In this document: positions 25,414 through 33,846 of the stretch, piece by piece
Layout: the number at the start of each line of letters is the position of its first letter
Position numbering within the stretch: the stretch's first letter is position 1
NCBI GenBank assembly: GCA_963809795.1
Contig: CAWELN010000024.1
Span: forward strand, 1-38,770
From: DASUAS01 sp963809795
GTDB taxonomy: Bacteria; Actinomycetota; Acidimicrobiia; IMCC26256; DASPTH01
Reading direction: 5' to 3'
DNA: 38,770 bases
The notes under the pieces: model-generated
Seen by the model: the letters and a program-made list of their open reading frames with translations, nothing else
What the model was told of the DNA's origin: nothing
The model's database searches: none
Made by a program: the position numbers and the translations under genes

Positions 25414-26172
25414 TCAGGTGGTGACGCCGACGGCCTCACCGAAGAGCAGGACCGGGTGCGCGATCGCCTCCTCGGGCAGCGCGCTCCAGATGTTCCCGGC
25501 GCACTCGTCGGCGTCGAGCATGTTGCCGGTCTCGACCGCTTCGGCGATCCCCGCGATCCCGGGATGGGTGTCGACCGGGAGCTCGGCCTCGCGGCGTGCC
25601 GCGGGGGTGTCGACGAAACCGGGTCGGATGGCCGTGACCCACGGGCCCGTGCCGCGGTCCTTGCGCTCGGCGCGCACGGCGCGGACCCATTGCTCCATCG
25701 ATGCCTTGGCCGCGCCGTAGATCGCCAGGCCGGGATAGGCGATGCGGGCGGACGCCGACGAGATCTGCACCAGACCGACGTCGACTCCCGCGTCGACCGC
25801 CGGCCGCGCGGCCCGGAGGAACAGGTCGCCCAGCACGAGCGGCGACATCACGTTGGCGATGATCTCGTCGCGGTGGTTCCGCGGATCGCCCTCACCCTGG
25901 TAGGCGCGGCCGCCCCAGTAGTACAGCGCGTTGTGGATGAAGACCGCCCGCTCCCCGCGGAAGGTGGCGAGGACCTCGGTCAGGTGGTCGCCGACCGCGT
26001 CCCACGAGTCCATGTCGGTGAGGTCGAACAGGACCGTCTCGTGCTCGGGGTGCTCACGGCGGGAGATGCTGATGATCCTGGTGTCCGGCCACGGGCAGGT
26101 GCGCGCCAGCGCCTCGCCGATGCCGGACGTCGCGCCGGTGATCCAGACGATGCTCTCCGATTGCTCGCCCAT
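25414..26172 (-). CDS. Short-chain dehydrogenase/reductase
   Basis: A 252-residue SDR with ITGATSGIGEALA at the N-terminus, Ser in VQISSASARIAYPG and the YxxxK pair in IYGAAKASMEQWV. The ATG at 26172 follows CGAGGAGACCGC and gives the usual short lead into the Rossmann fold; earlier in-frame codons are rejected. The fragment FIHNALYYWGG replaces the common NNAG motif. It heads the operon with the SnoaL-like and binding-fold genes, divergent from the APH-like gene at 26264. Confidence 0.9.
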   Translation of the reverse strand: MGEQSESIVWITGATSGIGEALARTCPWPDTRIISISRREHPEHETVLFDLTDMDSWDAVGDHLTEVLATFRGERAVFIHNALYYWGGRAYQGEGDPRNHRDEIIANVMSPLVLGDLFLRAARPAVDAGVDVGLVQISSASARIAYPGLAIYGAAKASMEQWVRAVRAERKDRGTGPWVTAIRPGFVDTPAARREAELPVDTHPGIAGIAEAVETGNMLDADECAGNIWSALPEEAIAHPVLLFGEAVGVTT

Positions 26173-26224
26173 GCGGTCTCCTCGGTCGTGGTCCGTGGGC
26201 CGATCCTCCGCGCCCCGAAACATC

Positions 26225-26230
26225 TAGACT
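26225..26230 (+). promoter_or_regulatory. Candidate -10 element TAGACT for the APH-like gene
   Basis: TAGACT fits TANNNT and lies in the only AT-rich patch (CATCTAGACTTTATTG) of the divergent gap, 34 bp before the GTG at 26264. The octamer CATCTAGA also occurs on the minus strand at 31827-31834 upstream of the Rieske oxygenase gene. Confidence 0.4.
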
Positions 26231-26263
26231 TTATTGCGATCTGGCCACGATGCAACCGGTGAG

Positions 26264-27686
26264 GTGCCAGTGCTGGGCGACGACGAGGACGCAACCGAGC
26301 TCGCGGGGTGGGTCGAGCGCACGGTGGGCGGGACGGTGACGCGCGTCGAGCGCGTGCCCCGGTGGCGACCGGCGTGGGACGTCGATGTCGAGGTCGACGG
26401 GCGTAGCCTGCCGCTCCACGCGCGCGGCGAGCGCGAGCCGAGGATCGTGATGCCGTACCGCATCGCTGACGAGGTCCCGGTCCACGACCTCCTGGAAGCG
26501 CACGAGCCTCCCGGTGCCGCACGCCTACGGACTGTGCGACAACCCGTACGCGCTGGTGATGGATCGGCTGCCGGGGCTGGTCGACCTCTCGTTCGCGACC
26601 GACGACGACGAGCGCGAGCACCTCGTCGACGACTACCTCGAGCTGCTCGCGCGGATCTACGCGATCCCGCTGGAGGCGGCGGAGGCCGCCGGCTTCGCGA
26701 TCCCCGCCGATTCCGCCACCACCGGCCTCTCGTTCCTCCGGCGGATGGAAGAGCGTTACGACCGGTCGATGGACGGTCTCCCGCGCGACCCGATCGCGGT
26801 GTTCCTCCGCCGCTGGTTGGCGGAGAACGTCCCGCAACACCGCCGCGCCGAGGCGCGGTTCATCACGTACGACTCGTTCCAGTTCATGTTCGCCGACGGC
26901 CGGATCACCGGCCTGCTCGACTTCGAGCACGCGCACGTCGGCGACCCGATGATGGACCTCGCCGCGCTGAGGATCCGGGACACGCTCAAGAACCTCGGCG
27001 ACCTCGCCGAGACCGGCGCCCGGTACGAGGCGGCGACGGGTGTCGTCATCGACCACGACGTCGTCGACTACCACACCGTCCTGTACAACGCGCTCTCGGT
27101 CATCTCGGTGGGCCCGCCGCTGGCCGATCCGGTGCGCGGGACCGATTGGCTGTCGTACCTCGCGTGGTACGTGAACGGCGCCCGCTGGGCGTTCGAGGTC
27201 ATCGCGGAGATGCGCGGGTACCAGCTCGAACCGGTCGCGATCCCGGACCCGCGGCCGACCCGCCACGCGCCGGCCTACCGGCACCTGGTGGAGAGCCTCC
27301 GCGCCGCGGGTTCGTCCGGCTTCCTCGACGACTACGAGCGCGTCGGGCTCGGTCGGGTCGCGAACCACCTCCGGCGCGTCGACGAGATCGGAGCGGCACT
27401 GGACGCCGCCGACCTCGACGACCTGGCCGCGCTGCTCGGGCACCGTCCGGACCCGGCGGAGGCCGACGCCGAGCTCGTCGAATTCGTGGCGCGCGCGGGT
27501 CCGGAGCACGAGGAGGCCCTCGTCCGCCTCCTCGACGCGCGGGCGCAGCGGATGCACCTCAGCATGGCGTCGCCGCAGTCGTTGATGCTGCGCCATCCAC
27601 GGTTGCGCAGCCTGCGCCCCGATCGCGCCACCGCGCGCGTGGCGGAGGAGAGCTGGCCCGCGGGCGCGATCCCGGGCACCCGCTGA
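26264..27686 (+). pseudogene. APH-like kinase with apparent frameshift at about 26504-26513
   Basis: The N-terminal part from GTG 26264 (or 26270, after GGTGAGG) reads through ELAGWVERTVGG to VPVHDLLEAHEPP. The rest continues one base further on, as VPHAYGLCDNPYALVMDRLPG, to the stop at 27686. The junction GAGCCTCCCGG would be in frame if one C were removed. The 1423-base span is one more than a multiple of three. The kinase part has TYDSFQFMFADGRITG in place of the usual HGDxxxxN loop, followed by GLLDFEHAHVGDPMMDLA, the metal-binding segment. A long C-terminal extension is present. The family matches the proteins at 14318 and 37743. Confidence 0.83.
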
Positions 27687-27699
27687 CCGCCGTCCGGAT

Positions 27700-27798
27700 T
27701 CACTTGTCAGCGCAGATCTCCATGCGGGCGAGATGGGCGCCGAGGCAGAAGTGCCGGCCGAAGCCGAACGCGAGGTGGCTCGACGCGTTCTCGCGGCG
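27700..27798 (-). pseudogene. Remnant of a cytochrome P450 (heme-binding region only)
   Basis: The minus strand encodes a 32-residue stretch with HLAFGFGRHFCLGAHLARME, an almost ideal P450 heme-binding signature, then ICADK and a stop at 27700. Upstream in the same frame only RRENASS still looks like a P450, and a stop follows shortly after. No I-helix or ExxR region exists nearby. It lies wholly in the gap between the APH-like gene and the molybdopterin oxidoreductase, so it is not a shadow of either. It is best explained as the scar of a P450 gene lost by rearrangement. Confidence 0.75.
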
Positions 27799-27840
27799 TT
27801 GCGTGGAAAGTGTAGGTACTTGGATCTACGATCCGAGCCG

Positions 27841-29850
27841 ATGAGCGCGCCGACGATGCACCGCACGTTCTGTCGCATCTGCATCGCGGCGTGCGGGCTG
27901 CTGGTCACGACCGACGGCGACCAGGTGCTGGAGGTCAAGGGCGATCTCGACCATCCCCTGTCAGCCGGCTACACGTGCTCGAAAGGCCGCGCCCTCCCGT
28001 CGGCGCACCACGACCGCCGCCGTCTGCGTAACTGTCTCGTGCGTCACGACGGTGTGCTGATGCCAGTGTCGTGGCGAGCGTGTTTCGACGACGTCGCGAA
28101 TGTGCTCACCGACGTCGTTGCGGAGCACGGCACGGATGCGGTTGGGTTCTTCCTGGGCGGTGGTGGCTACCAGGACGCCGCGGCGTACTGGGCGGCGAGG
28201 CGGTTGCAGGCGCGTCTCGGCACGACGCAGCGATACAGCGACGTCACCGTCGACTCTGCGGCCAAGTCGCTGGTCACCGAGCTGATGGCGGGCACCCCGT
28301 CGCTCATCCCGCACGTCTCCTCCGACGTGGAGCTGCTGTTGCTCGTGGGGACGAATCCGGTCGTGTCGCACGGTCAGTCGACCACCTATACGGATCCGGT
28401 CGAGCGACTGCGGGCGGCACGCCGGCGCGGCGAGGTGTGGGTGCTCGACCCGCGCGTCACCGAGTCGTCCCGGCTCGCCGATCGTCACCTTGCGCTGCGC
28501 GCGGGCACCGATCACGCCGTGCTCGCGTTCCTGGTGCGCGAGCAGTTCCGCCGGGGGCTCGATCGCGATCTCCTGAGCGGGCGCGCCCACCATGCCGAGG
28601 TCCTGGAGGCGACCGTCGCGCCGTTCGATCGCGACCGCGTCGCGACCGTCACCGGGGTTTCTCCCGACGCGCTCGAGGACCTCGCCGACGCGGTGCGCCG
28701 GACCGGACGGCTCGCGATCGTCACCGGCACCGGGGTCACGATGTCGGCGGGCGGAAACGCAGTCGAGTGGTTGGCGTGGGCGCTCATGGTGCTCACCGGT
28801 TCGTTCGACCATCCCGCGGGCATGTGGTTCAACCCGGGATACTTCGCGCAGCTCGATCAGCGCGAGCGGCTCCCCGCGAGCGCGCCGCCCGCACCGGGGC
28901 CCCCGTCTCGTCCCGACATCCCGCGCTTGCTGGGGGAGTGGCCAGCCGCGCTCCTGGCCGACGAGATCGAGGCCGGCCGGCTCCGGGTACTGGTTGTCCT
29001 GGGCGGCAACGTGGTCACGGCGCTGCCCGACACCGGCCGGCTGCTGGCTGCCCTCGACCGGCTCGACGCGCTGGTGGTCCTCGAGACGATGCACACGGAG
29101 ACGGTCGAGGTCGCGACCCATGTCGTCGCGTGTCCCGACCAACTCGAACGAAGTGATCTGCCGACCCTCGACCTGTTCTCGTCCGCGGTGTCGACGCAGT
29201 ACACCGCCCCGGTGGTGCCGTGCCCACCACGGTTGGTCTCCATGTGGCGCTCGGTCGCCGAGATCGGGCGGGCCCTCGGCACCGACCTCTTTGGCGACGG
29301 TACCGATCCGGACGAAGTGGCTGATGACGATGTCCTGGCGCGCATCGCGCGCAGCCGCGACTTCGACGGACTGCGCGCGGCGAATGCACCGGTCGTGGCG
29401 CGAGCCGAGGTGCACGGCTGGGCCGAGGCACGGCTGCCGTACGGCCGATGGGATCTCGCCCCCGCCCCGCTGGTGGAGCAGTTCGCCTCGCTCGTATCGG
29501 CATCCGAGGGCGCCCCCGCGCTCGTCGTCACGCCGCGTCGCCAGCCGCGTCACATGAACGGCCAGCATTTCCGCGACGGCGACGAGCCCACCGCGCTCGT
29601 GCACCCGGCCGACGCCGCCGAGAGCGCCGTGAACGACGGCGACCTGATCGACATCGTCTCCGCGGCCGGAGTGCTGCGGGTGCGAGCCGTCGTCACCGAC
29701 GCGATCGCACGCGGTGCGGTGTCGGTGCCGCACGGTTGGGGCACCACCAATGTCAACCAGCTGACGAGCTCCGTTGACCTCGACTCGCTCACCGGGATGC
29801 CGCGCCTGTCAGGAACGCCGGTGACCCTCCGACCTTGCGAGAGGACATGA
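27841..29850 (+). CDS. Molybdopterin oxidoreductase with N-terminal 4Fe-4S site (formate dehydrogenase/nitrate reductase superfamily)
   Basis: A 669-residue bis-MGD-type oxidoreductase. The 4Fe-4S ligands are C11-x2-C14-x3-C18 and C46 in GYTCSKG. Family segments include LLLLVGTNPVVSHGQS, VLDPRVTESSRLAD and the C-terminal MoCo-binding RQPRHMNGQHF and PHGWGTTNVNQL. In the region expected to hold the metal ligand (QRYSDVTVDSAAK, about 130-142) there is no Cys or Sec, only Ser and Asp. No Tat signal, beta or membrane subunit is seen, so it appears cytoplasmic. The ATG at 27841 is chosen because the upstream in-frame extension overlaps the P450 remnant. It overlaps the next gene by 4 bases. The substrate is unknown. 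Confidence 0.88.
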   Translation: MSAPTMHRTFCRICIAACGLLVTTDGDQVLEVKGDLDHPLSAGYTCSKGRALPSAHHDRRRLRNCLVRHDGVLMPVSWRACFDDVANVLTDVVAEHGTDAVGFFLGGGGYQDAAAYWAARRLQARLGTTQRYSDVTVDSAAKSLVTELMAGTPSLIPHVSSDVELLLLVGTNPVVSHGQSTTYTDPVERLRAARRRGEVWVLDPRVTESSRLADRHLALRAGTDHAVLAFLVREQFRRGLDRDLLSGRAHHAEVLEATVAPFDRDRVATVTGVSPDALEDLADAVRRTGRLAIVTGTGVTMSAGGNAVEWLAWALMVLTGSFDHPAGMWFNPGYFAQLDQRERLPASAPPAPGPPSRPDIPRLLGEWPAALLADEIEAGRLRVLVVLGGNVVTALPDTGRLLAALDRLDALVVLETMHTETVEVATHVVACPDQLERSDLPTLDLFSSAVSTQYTAPVVPCPPRLVSMWRSVAEIGRALGTDLFGDGTDPDEVADDDVLARIARSRDFDGLRAANAPVVARAEVHGWAEARLPYGRWDLAPAPLVEQFASLVSASEGAPALVVTPRRQPRHMNGQHFRDGDEPTALVHPADAAESAVNDGDLIDIVSAAGVLRVRAVVTDAIARGAVSVPHGWGTTNVNQLTSSVDLDSLTGMPRLSGTPVTLRPCERT

Positions 29851-30773
29851 CCGCATTGCGGACCAGCGTCTTGGGCGACACCGGTGCCGACGTCACGAAG
29901 CTCGGCTTCGGTGCCATGGAGCTGCGCGCGAACATGGGCGAGGACGCCGCGGCCCGGTTGCTCAACGCGGTGCTCGACGCCGGCATCACGATGATCGACA
30001 CCTCACCCGACTACGGGCTGTCGGAGGAGTTCATCGGGGCCGGGATCGCGCACCGGCGTGACGAGTACTTCCTCGCCAGCAAGTGCGGTTGCCAGGTCGA
30101 ACCACCGCCTCCGCCCGACCGCTTTCCGGACCACACCTTCACTCGCGTGAACTTCCGGGCAGGCGTCGAGCAGAGCTTGCGCCGCATGCGGACCGACCAT
30201 CTCGATCTGGTGCAGGTCCATCTCAGCCCGTCACGGGCGCAGCTCGAGGAAGACGACTCCATCGCCGAGCTGCTCGCGTTGCGGGACGAGGGCAAGGTGC
30301 GCTTCATCGGGATGTCGGGAACCCTCCCGCACCTCGTCGAGCACCTCGAGATGGGTGTCTTCGAGGTGTTCCAGATCCCGTACTCGGCGCTCGAACGAGA
30401 GCACGAGCAGCTCATCACGGACGCGGCCAAAGCCGGCGCCGGGACGATCATCCGCGGTGGGGTCGCGCGCGCGGTTCCCGACGCGCTGCCCGCGCATTAC
30501 TCCCGGTTGTCCGAGGAGATGCGCTCGAGGCTCGAGCGCTCACTGCACGAACGCCAGACACGGTGGCAGGCGGCCGAGCGCAACCTCGCTGACGTCCTCG
30601 ACGGCATGCCGCGCATGGAGTTCCTCCTTCGCTTCACGCTGTCGCACCCTGACGTGCACACCGTCATCGTCGGCACGTCGAACCCGGCACATCTCGACGA
30701 CAACATCGCGGCCGCGCGCAAAGGTGAGCTCCCGCCGGCGGTGTACGAGGAGGCACTCGCGCGCCTCGAGTAG
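29847..30773 (+). CDS. Aldo/keto reductase
   Basis: A 308-residue TIM-barrel oxidoreductase with the complete AKR tetrad: Asp51 and Tyr56 in IDTSPDYGLSE, Lys79 in FLASKCG and His125 in LVQVHLSP. The C-terminal MEFLLRFTLSHPDVHTVIVGTSNP matches the NADPH-binding end of the barrel. The ATG overlaps the stop of the molybdopterin oxidoreductase (ATGA) with GAGAGG just before it, so the pair is translationally coupled and probably acts on one pathway. It is convergent with the Rieske oxygenase gene, 21 bp apart. Confidence 0.92.
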   Translation: MTALRTSVLGDTGADVTKLGFGAMELRANMGEDAAARLLNAVLDAGITMIDTSPDYGLSEEFIGAGIAHRRDEYFLASKCGCQVEPPPPPDRFPDHTFTRVNFRAGVEQSLRRMRTDHLDLVQVHLSPSRAQLEEDDSIAELLALRDEGKVRFIGMSGTLPHLVEHLEMGVFEVFQIPYSALEREHEQLITDAAKAGAGTIIRGGVARAVPDALPAHYSRLSEEMRSRLERSLHERQTRWQAAERNLADVLDGMPRMEFLLRFTLSHPDVHTVIVGTSNPAHLDDNIAAARKGELPPAVYEEALARLE

Positions 30774-30794
30774 CCGTGCAGGCGCTCCCAGGCG

Positions 30795-31787
30795 TCAGCC
30801 GGGCTCGATCTCGTAGAACTGCTTGGCCCACTTGCGTACCGATCCGTACGGTCGTGCGTCCTGCTTCGCCAGCGCGGGATGCTCGACGTAGTCCTGGTAC
30901 CGCCAGATCTCGAGGTCGTCCCACAACGTGACGAGGAACTCCTTCTCCAGCCGCTCGCGGAGATCCTCGGGCGGTACCGCCGACTCGTCGCCGGGCAGCT
31001 TCGGCCACCAGATGGAATAGAACATGTCGGAGCAGTTGTCGTCGACCGGGGTCGTCGCGAACACCAGGCGGTAGCTCGACGAGCCTTCGAAGGCGCTGAT
31101 CGCGCCGCCGACCCCGAAGAGCCAACTGTGGATCCGGAGCGCCATCGCGTCGGGATCGTCGCTCCGGGTGTCCGGCCACCCAGTGACGAACCGCCACTCC
31201 TGGTCGACCACCTTCCAGTCGACCAACACGGGCGTCACCGTCGCACGGTGCACGTACTGGAAGTGGATGCTGTCGGCCGCGTTCTCGAGCGGGAGCTGCG
31301 GGTGGACCGGCTCCCGGTCGTAGCGGACGGACAGCTCGGGATACGGCCGGTAGTACGCCGACGGGTCCGTCTCCATCTGCGGGAACGAGAGGAAGATGTC
31401 GGGCATCTCCCAGCGCGGTGGCTCGCCGTCGGGTTGGTGCCAGAGGAAGACGCAGTCGTACTGCTCGAGCACCGGCCACACCCGGAGCTGCTTCGAGACG
31501 TTCGGCCGCTCCTCGTAGGGGATGTAGCGGTTCACTCCGTCGGGGCCGTAGCCCCACCCGTGGTAGGGGCACTCGACGCAGTCGCCGTTGACCTTTCCGC
31601 CGTGACCGATGTGCGCGCCGAGATGGGGGCAGTGCGCCGACATCACGTGCAGGACACCGTCGTCGTCGCGGTACGCGACGAGGTCCTCACCGAAGTATCG
31701 CAGCGGTCGCACCTCGCCGGCCGGGAACTCCGCCGCCCATCCGATCATGAACCAGCCGGTCGGCTTCCAGGTGAACGGGATCTTCAT
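30795..31787 (-). CDS. Rieske non-heme iron oxygenase, KshA-like oxygenase component
   Basis: A 330-residue ring-hydroxylating-type oxygenase. The Rieske cluster ligands are C53-P-H55 and C73-P-Y-H76, and the catalytic iron motif is D172-x-x-H175-x4-H180 (NAADSIHFQYVH). Size and a single-subunit design resemble 3-ketosteroid 9-alpha-hydroxylase oxygenase (KshA) and related monooxygenases. The ATG at 31787 begins MKIPFTWKPTGWFMIGWAAE, which fits the family; a GTG at 31820 would add 11 basic residues. No ferredoxin reductase (KshB-like) is nearby. It is divergent from the SDR at 31946. Confidence 0.9.
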   Translation of the reverse strand: MKIPFTWKPTGWFMIGWAAEFPAGEVRPLRYFGEDLVAYRDDDGVLHVMSAHCPHLGAHIGHGGKVNGDCVECPYHGWGYGPDGVNRYIPYEERPNVSKQLRVWPVLEQYDCVFLWHQPDGEPPRWEMPDIFLSFPQMETDPSAYYRPYPELSVRYDREPVHPQLPLENAADSIHFQYVHRATVTPVLVDWKVVDQEWRFVTGWPDTRSDDPDAMALRIHSWLFGVGGAISAFEGSSSYRLVFATTPVDDNCSDMFYSIWWPKLPGDESAVPPEDLRERLEKEFLVTLWDDLEIWRYQDYVEHPALAKQDARPYGSVRKWAKQFYEIEPG

Positions 31788-31945
31788 GCTCCACGACCTT
31801 CGCGCGCGGGGTTCGGGCACAAATCTCTAGATGGATTGAAGCACCCGCCGGCGGCCGCCGACAACCCGTCGCGGTCGACGTCGGTAGCCTCTCCCCGCGT
31901 GGCGCGCATCGTCGTGCCGGCACTTCCACGATCTCGGGGGAACGT
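31788..31945. promoter_or_regulatory. Divergent region between Rieske oxygenase and SDR genes
   Basis: No gene was seen here. An AT-rich patch AATCTCTAGATGGATTG (about 31822-31838) is the likely promoter or operator. Its minus strand carries CATCTAGA, also present at 26221-26228. The SDR ATG at 31946 follows GGGGGAAC. Confidence 0.35.
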
Positions 31946-32779
31946 ATGACGGAGCTCACCGGCCGCATCGCGGTGGTGACCGGCGCCGGATCCGGTCTCG
32001 GGGCGGCGATGGCGCGAGCGTTCGCAGGTGCCGGCATGAAGGTCGGGGTGCTCGACATCGACGAGGAAGCGGCCGCGGCGACCGCCTCCGCGGTCGCCGC
32101 GCTGGGAGTCACCGCGACGTCGACGCGCGTCGACATCGGTGACTCGTCGTCGGTGGCCGCCGCCGCCGACCACGTCCGCACCGCGCTCGGCGGCTGCGAC
32201 GTGCTCTGCTCCAACGTGGGCGTCCAGCAGTTCGGTGCGATCGATCGCCTGACCGAGCAGGACTGGTCGTGGGTGATCAACGTCAACGTGCTCGGGACGG
32301 TCCGCACCGTGCGCGAGTTCCTCCCGATGATGCGCGCCGGGAGCGGCTTCCGGCGCATCGTGTTCACCGCGTCGTCGAGCGTGCTGGCGCCGTCGGTGCG
32401 GTTGGGCGCGTACCAGACGAGCAAGTTCGCGGTGATGGGCTTCGCCGAGTCGCTGCGCGAGGAGCTCGCGCCCGAAGGCATCGGCGTGACGATCCTCTTC
32501 CCCGGTGGGATGATGACCCGTCATCTCGAGAGCAGCGTCCTGGCGCGGCCGTCGGCGTTGGGCGAATCGGTCCTCGACCAGAGCGACGTCGAGGCGATGA
32601 TGGCCCACCAGCCGATGGGCGACGGCGACCTCGTCACCGCCGAGGACGCGATCCGGAACCTGCTCACCGACCTCGAAGCCGGCGAGCCCTACGTGATCAC
32701 GCACGGCTCGTTCCGCCCGATCTACGAGCAGCGGCGCGCCGCGATGGACGCCGCCTTCGATCGCATGGAGGCCTCATGA
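31946..32779 (+). CDS. Short-chain dehydrogenase/reductase
   Basis: A 277-residue classical SDR: VVTGAGSGLGAAMA (10-23), LCSNVGVQQFG in place of NNAG, catalytic Ser around 143-145 in FTASSSV, and Tyr156/Lys160 in AYQTSKFAVMG. The C-terminus carries an extra 40 or so residues after the active-site region (for example ITHGSFRPIYEQRRAAMD), common in SDRs of catabolic clusters. The ATG has a GGGGGAAC site. A strong hairpin right after the stop probably ends the transcript. Confidence 0.92.
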   Translation: MTELTGRIAVVTGAGSGLGAAMARAFAGAGMKVGVLDIDEEAAAATASAVAALGVTATSTRVDIGDSSSVAAAADHVRTALGGCDVLCSNVGVQQFGAIDRLTEQDWSWVINVNVLGTVRTVREFLPMMRAGSGFRRIVFTASSSVLAPSVRLGAYQTSKFAVMGFAESLREELAPEGIGVTILFPGGMMTRHLESSVLARPSALGESVLDQSDVEAMMAHQPMGDGDLVTAEDAIRNLLTDLEAGEPYVITHGSFRPIYEQRRAAMDAAFDRMEAS

Positions 32780-32780
32780 G

Positions 32781-32812
32781 CGAGGTCGCGACCACGCGCG
32801 GTCGCGACCTCG
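32781..32812. terminator. Perfect 13-bp inverted repeat, likely bidirectional terminator
   Basis: CGAGGTCGCGACC (32781-32793) and its exact complement (32800-32812) flank a 6-base loop. It begins 1 bp after the stop of the plus-strand SDR and 40 bp beyond the end of the minus-strand SDR, where a terminator between convergent genes is expected. There is no U-run. Confidence 0.65.
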
Positions 32813-32838
32813 CCCCGTTGCTCGCCGACCTCTGAGCA

Positions 32839-32870
32839 GACCGGCCGGTGATCAGACCGGCCGGTGATCA
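32839..32870. repeat. Two tandem copies of a 16-bp unit
   Basis: GACCGGCCGGTGATCA occurs twice in direct succession, followed by a partial third copy (GAC). The first copy contains the TCA stop (32852-32854) of the minus-strand SDR and the second encodes its last residues (DHRPV). Each unit holds the palindrome ACCGGCCGGT. It looks like a recent 16-bp duplication at the gene end. Confidence 0.75.
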
Positions 32871-33817
32871 GACGTCTCGGTCGGGTCCTCACCCGTCTTC
32901 GCCCACTGGACGAGGTCGGCCATGGTGTACGGATGCAGGCCGCGCCGACCGAGCAGGTCGCTCATGCTGCCGACCGGCTCGCGCAGGTCCCGGTTGGCCA
33001 TGACCTCGGGCCAGTGCTCGAGGATGGATTCGGGCGTGGGCAGGTCGTCGGGCGCCTGCCACCCTTCGGTGGTCGCGAGGACGAACCGCGACACGCGGCC
33101 GGCACCGGTCTGGATCGCCTCGCCCGAGACGGGACACGACTCGTGGGCGAGCACCGCGACGAGCGGTGAGGTGCGGGCGGCGGCGAAGCTGGTGTCGAGC
33201 ATCGCCTGGAACTGCTCGTCGGGGACGCGCGGCATCACCGGGGTCTGGGCGGCCGGCATGAACACGTTGACCTTGATGTCGAGGTCGGGCGCGTGGCGGC
33301 GCTCGCTCGTCAGCTCGTTGGCGAGCACCCGGCTGAAGGCCAGCACGCCGCCCTTGCCGGCGGCGTAGATCCCGGTGCCGGGGATGCCGAGCACGGAGCC
33401 CGACCCGGTGTTCACGATGCGGCCGTACCGCTGCTGCCGGAACCGCGGCATCGCGGCGCGGACCATGTTGATGGTGCCGACGAGGTGGACGCCCAACGTG
33501 AGGCGCACGGTGTCCTCGTCGGGAAGGGTGCCGCCGCCGGCGGCCGCGTTGTTCACGACCGCGTCGAGGCGGCCCCAGGTGTCGAGCGCGTCCTGGACGA
33601 TGCGATCGGTACCGGCGGCGGTCGTGATGTCGCTCGTGTTCTCGATCGCCTCGCCGCCGGCCGCGAGGACCGCGTCCACCGTGTCGGCTGCGCCCTGGAT
33701 GTCGTTGACCACCACCTGCGCGCCGCGACCGGCCAGGAGGAGCGCGTGTTCGCGCCCCAACCCGTGGTGCGCGCCCGTGATGGCGACGACCCGCCCGTCG
33801 AATCGCAGCTCGTCCAC
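32852..33817 (-). CDS. Short-chain dehydrogenase/reductase with C-terminal extension
   Basis: A 321-residue SDR starting VDELRFDGRVVAITGAHHGLG, with VVNNAAAGGG, Ser in VNTGSGSVLG and the YxxxK pair in GIYAAGKGGVLAF. The last 80 residues (after RVSRFVLATTEGWQ) extend past the usual SDR end, as in multifunctional-enzyme-2-type SDRs. The GTG at 33817 is chosen for its AGGAGG site 8 bases upstream; the longer in-frame reading into the hydrolase region is the wrong frame for that protein. It is the last gene of the crotonase-hydrolase-SDR operon. Confidence 0.88.
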   Translation of the reverse strand: MDELRFDGRVVAITGAHHGLGREHALLLAGRGAQVVVNDIQGAADTVDAVLAAGGEAIENTSDITTAAGTDRIVQDALDTWGRLDAVVNNAAAGGGTLPDEDTVRLTLGVHLVGTINMVRAAMPRFRQQRYGRIVNTGSGSVLGIPGTGIYAAGKGGVLAFSRVLANELTSERRHAPDLDIKVNVFMPAAQTPVMPRVPDEQFQAMLDTSFAAARTSPLVAVLAHESCPVSGEAIQTGAGRVSRFVLATTEGWQAPDDLPTPESILEHWPEVMANRDLREPVGSMSDLLGRRGLHPYTMADLVQWAKTGEDPTETSDHRPV

Positions 33818-33846
33818 CGTCAGCACCTCCTGCGGCCGTCGGCCGT

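Noticed and set aside
27841..29850. The molybdopterin oxidoreductase as a second selenoprotein (formate dehydrogenase type)
   Set aside because: The frame has no internal TGA, and the ligand region shows Ser and Asp rather than a Sec codon.
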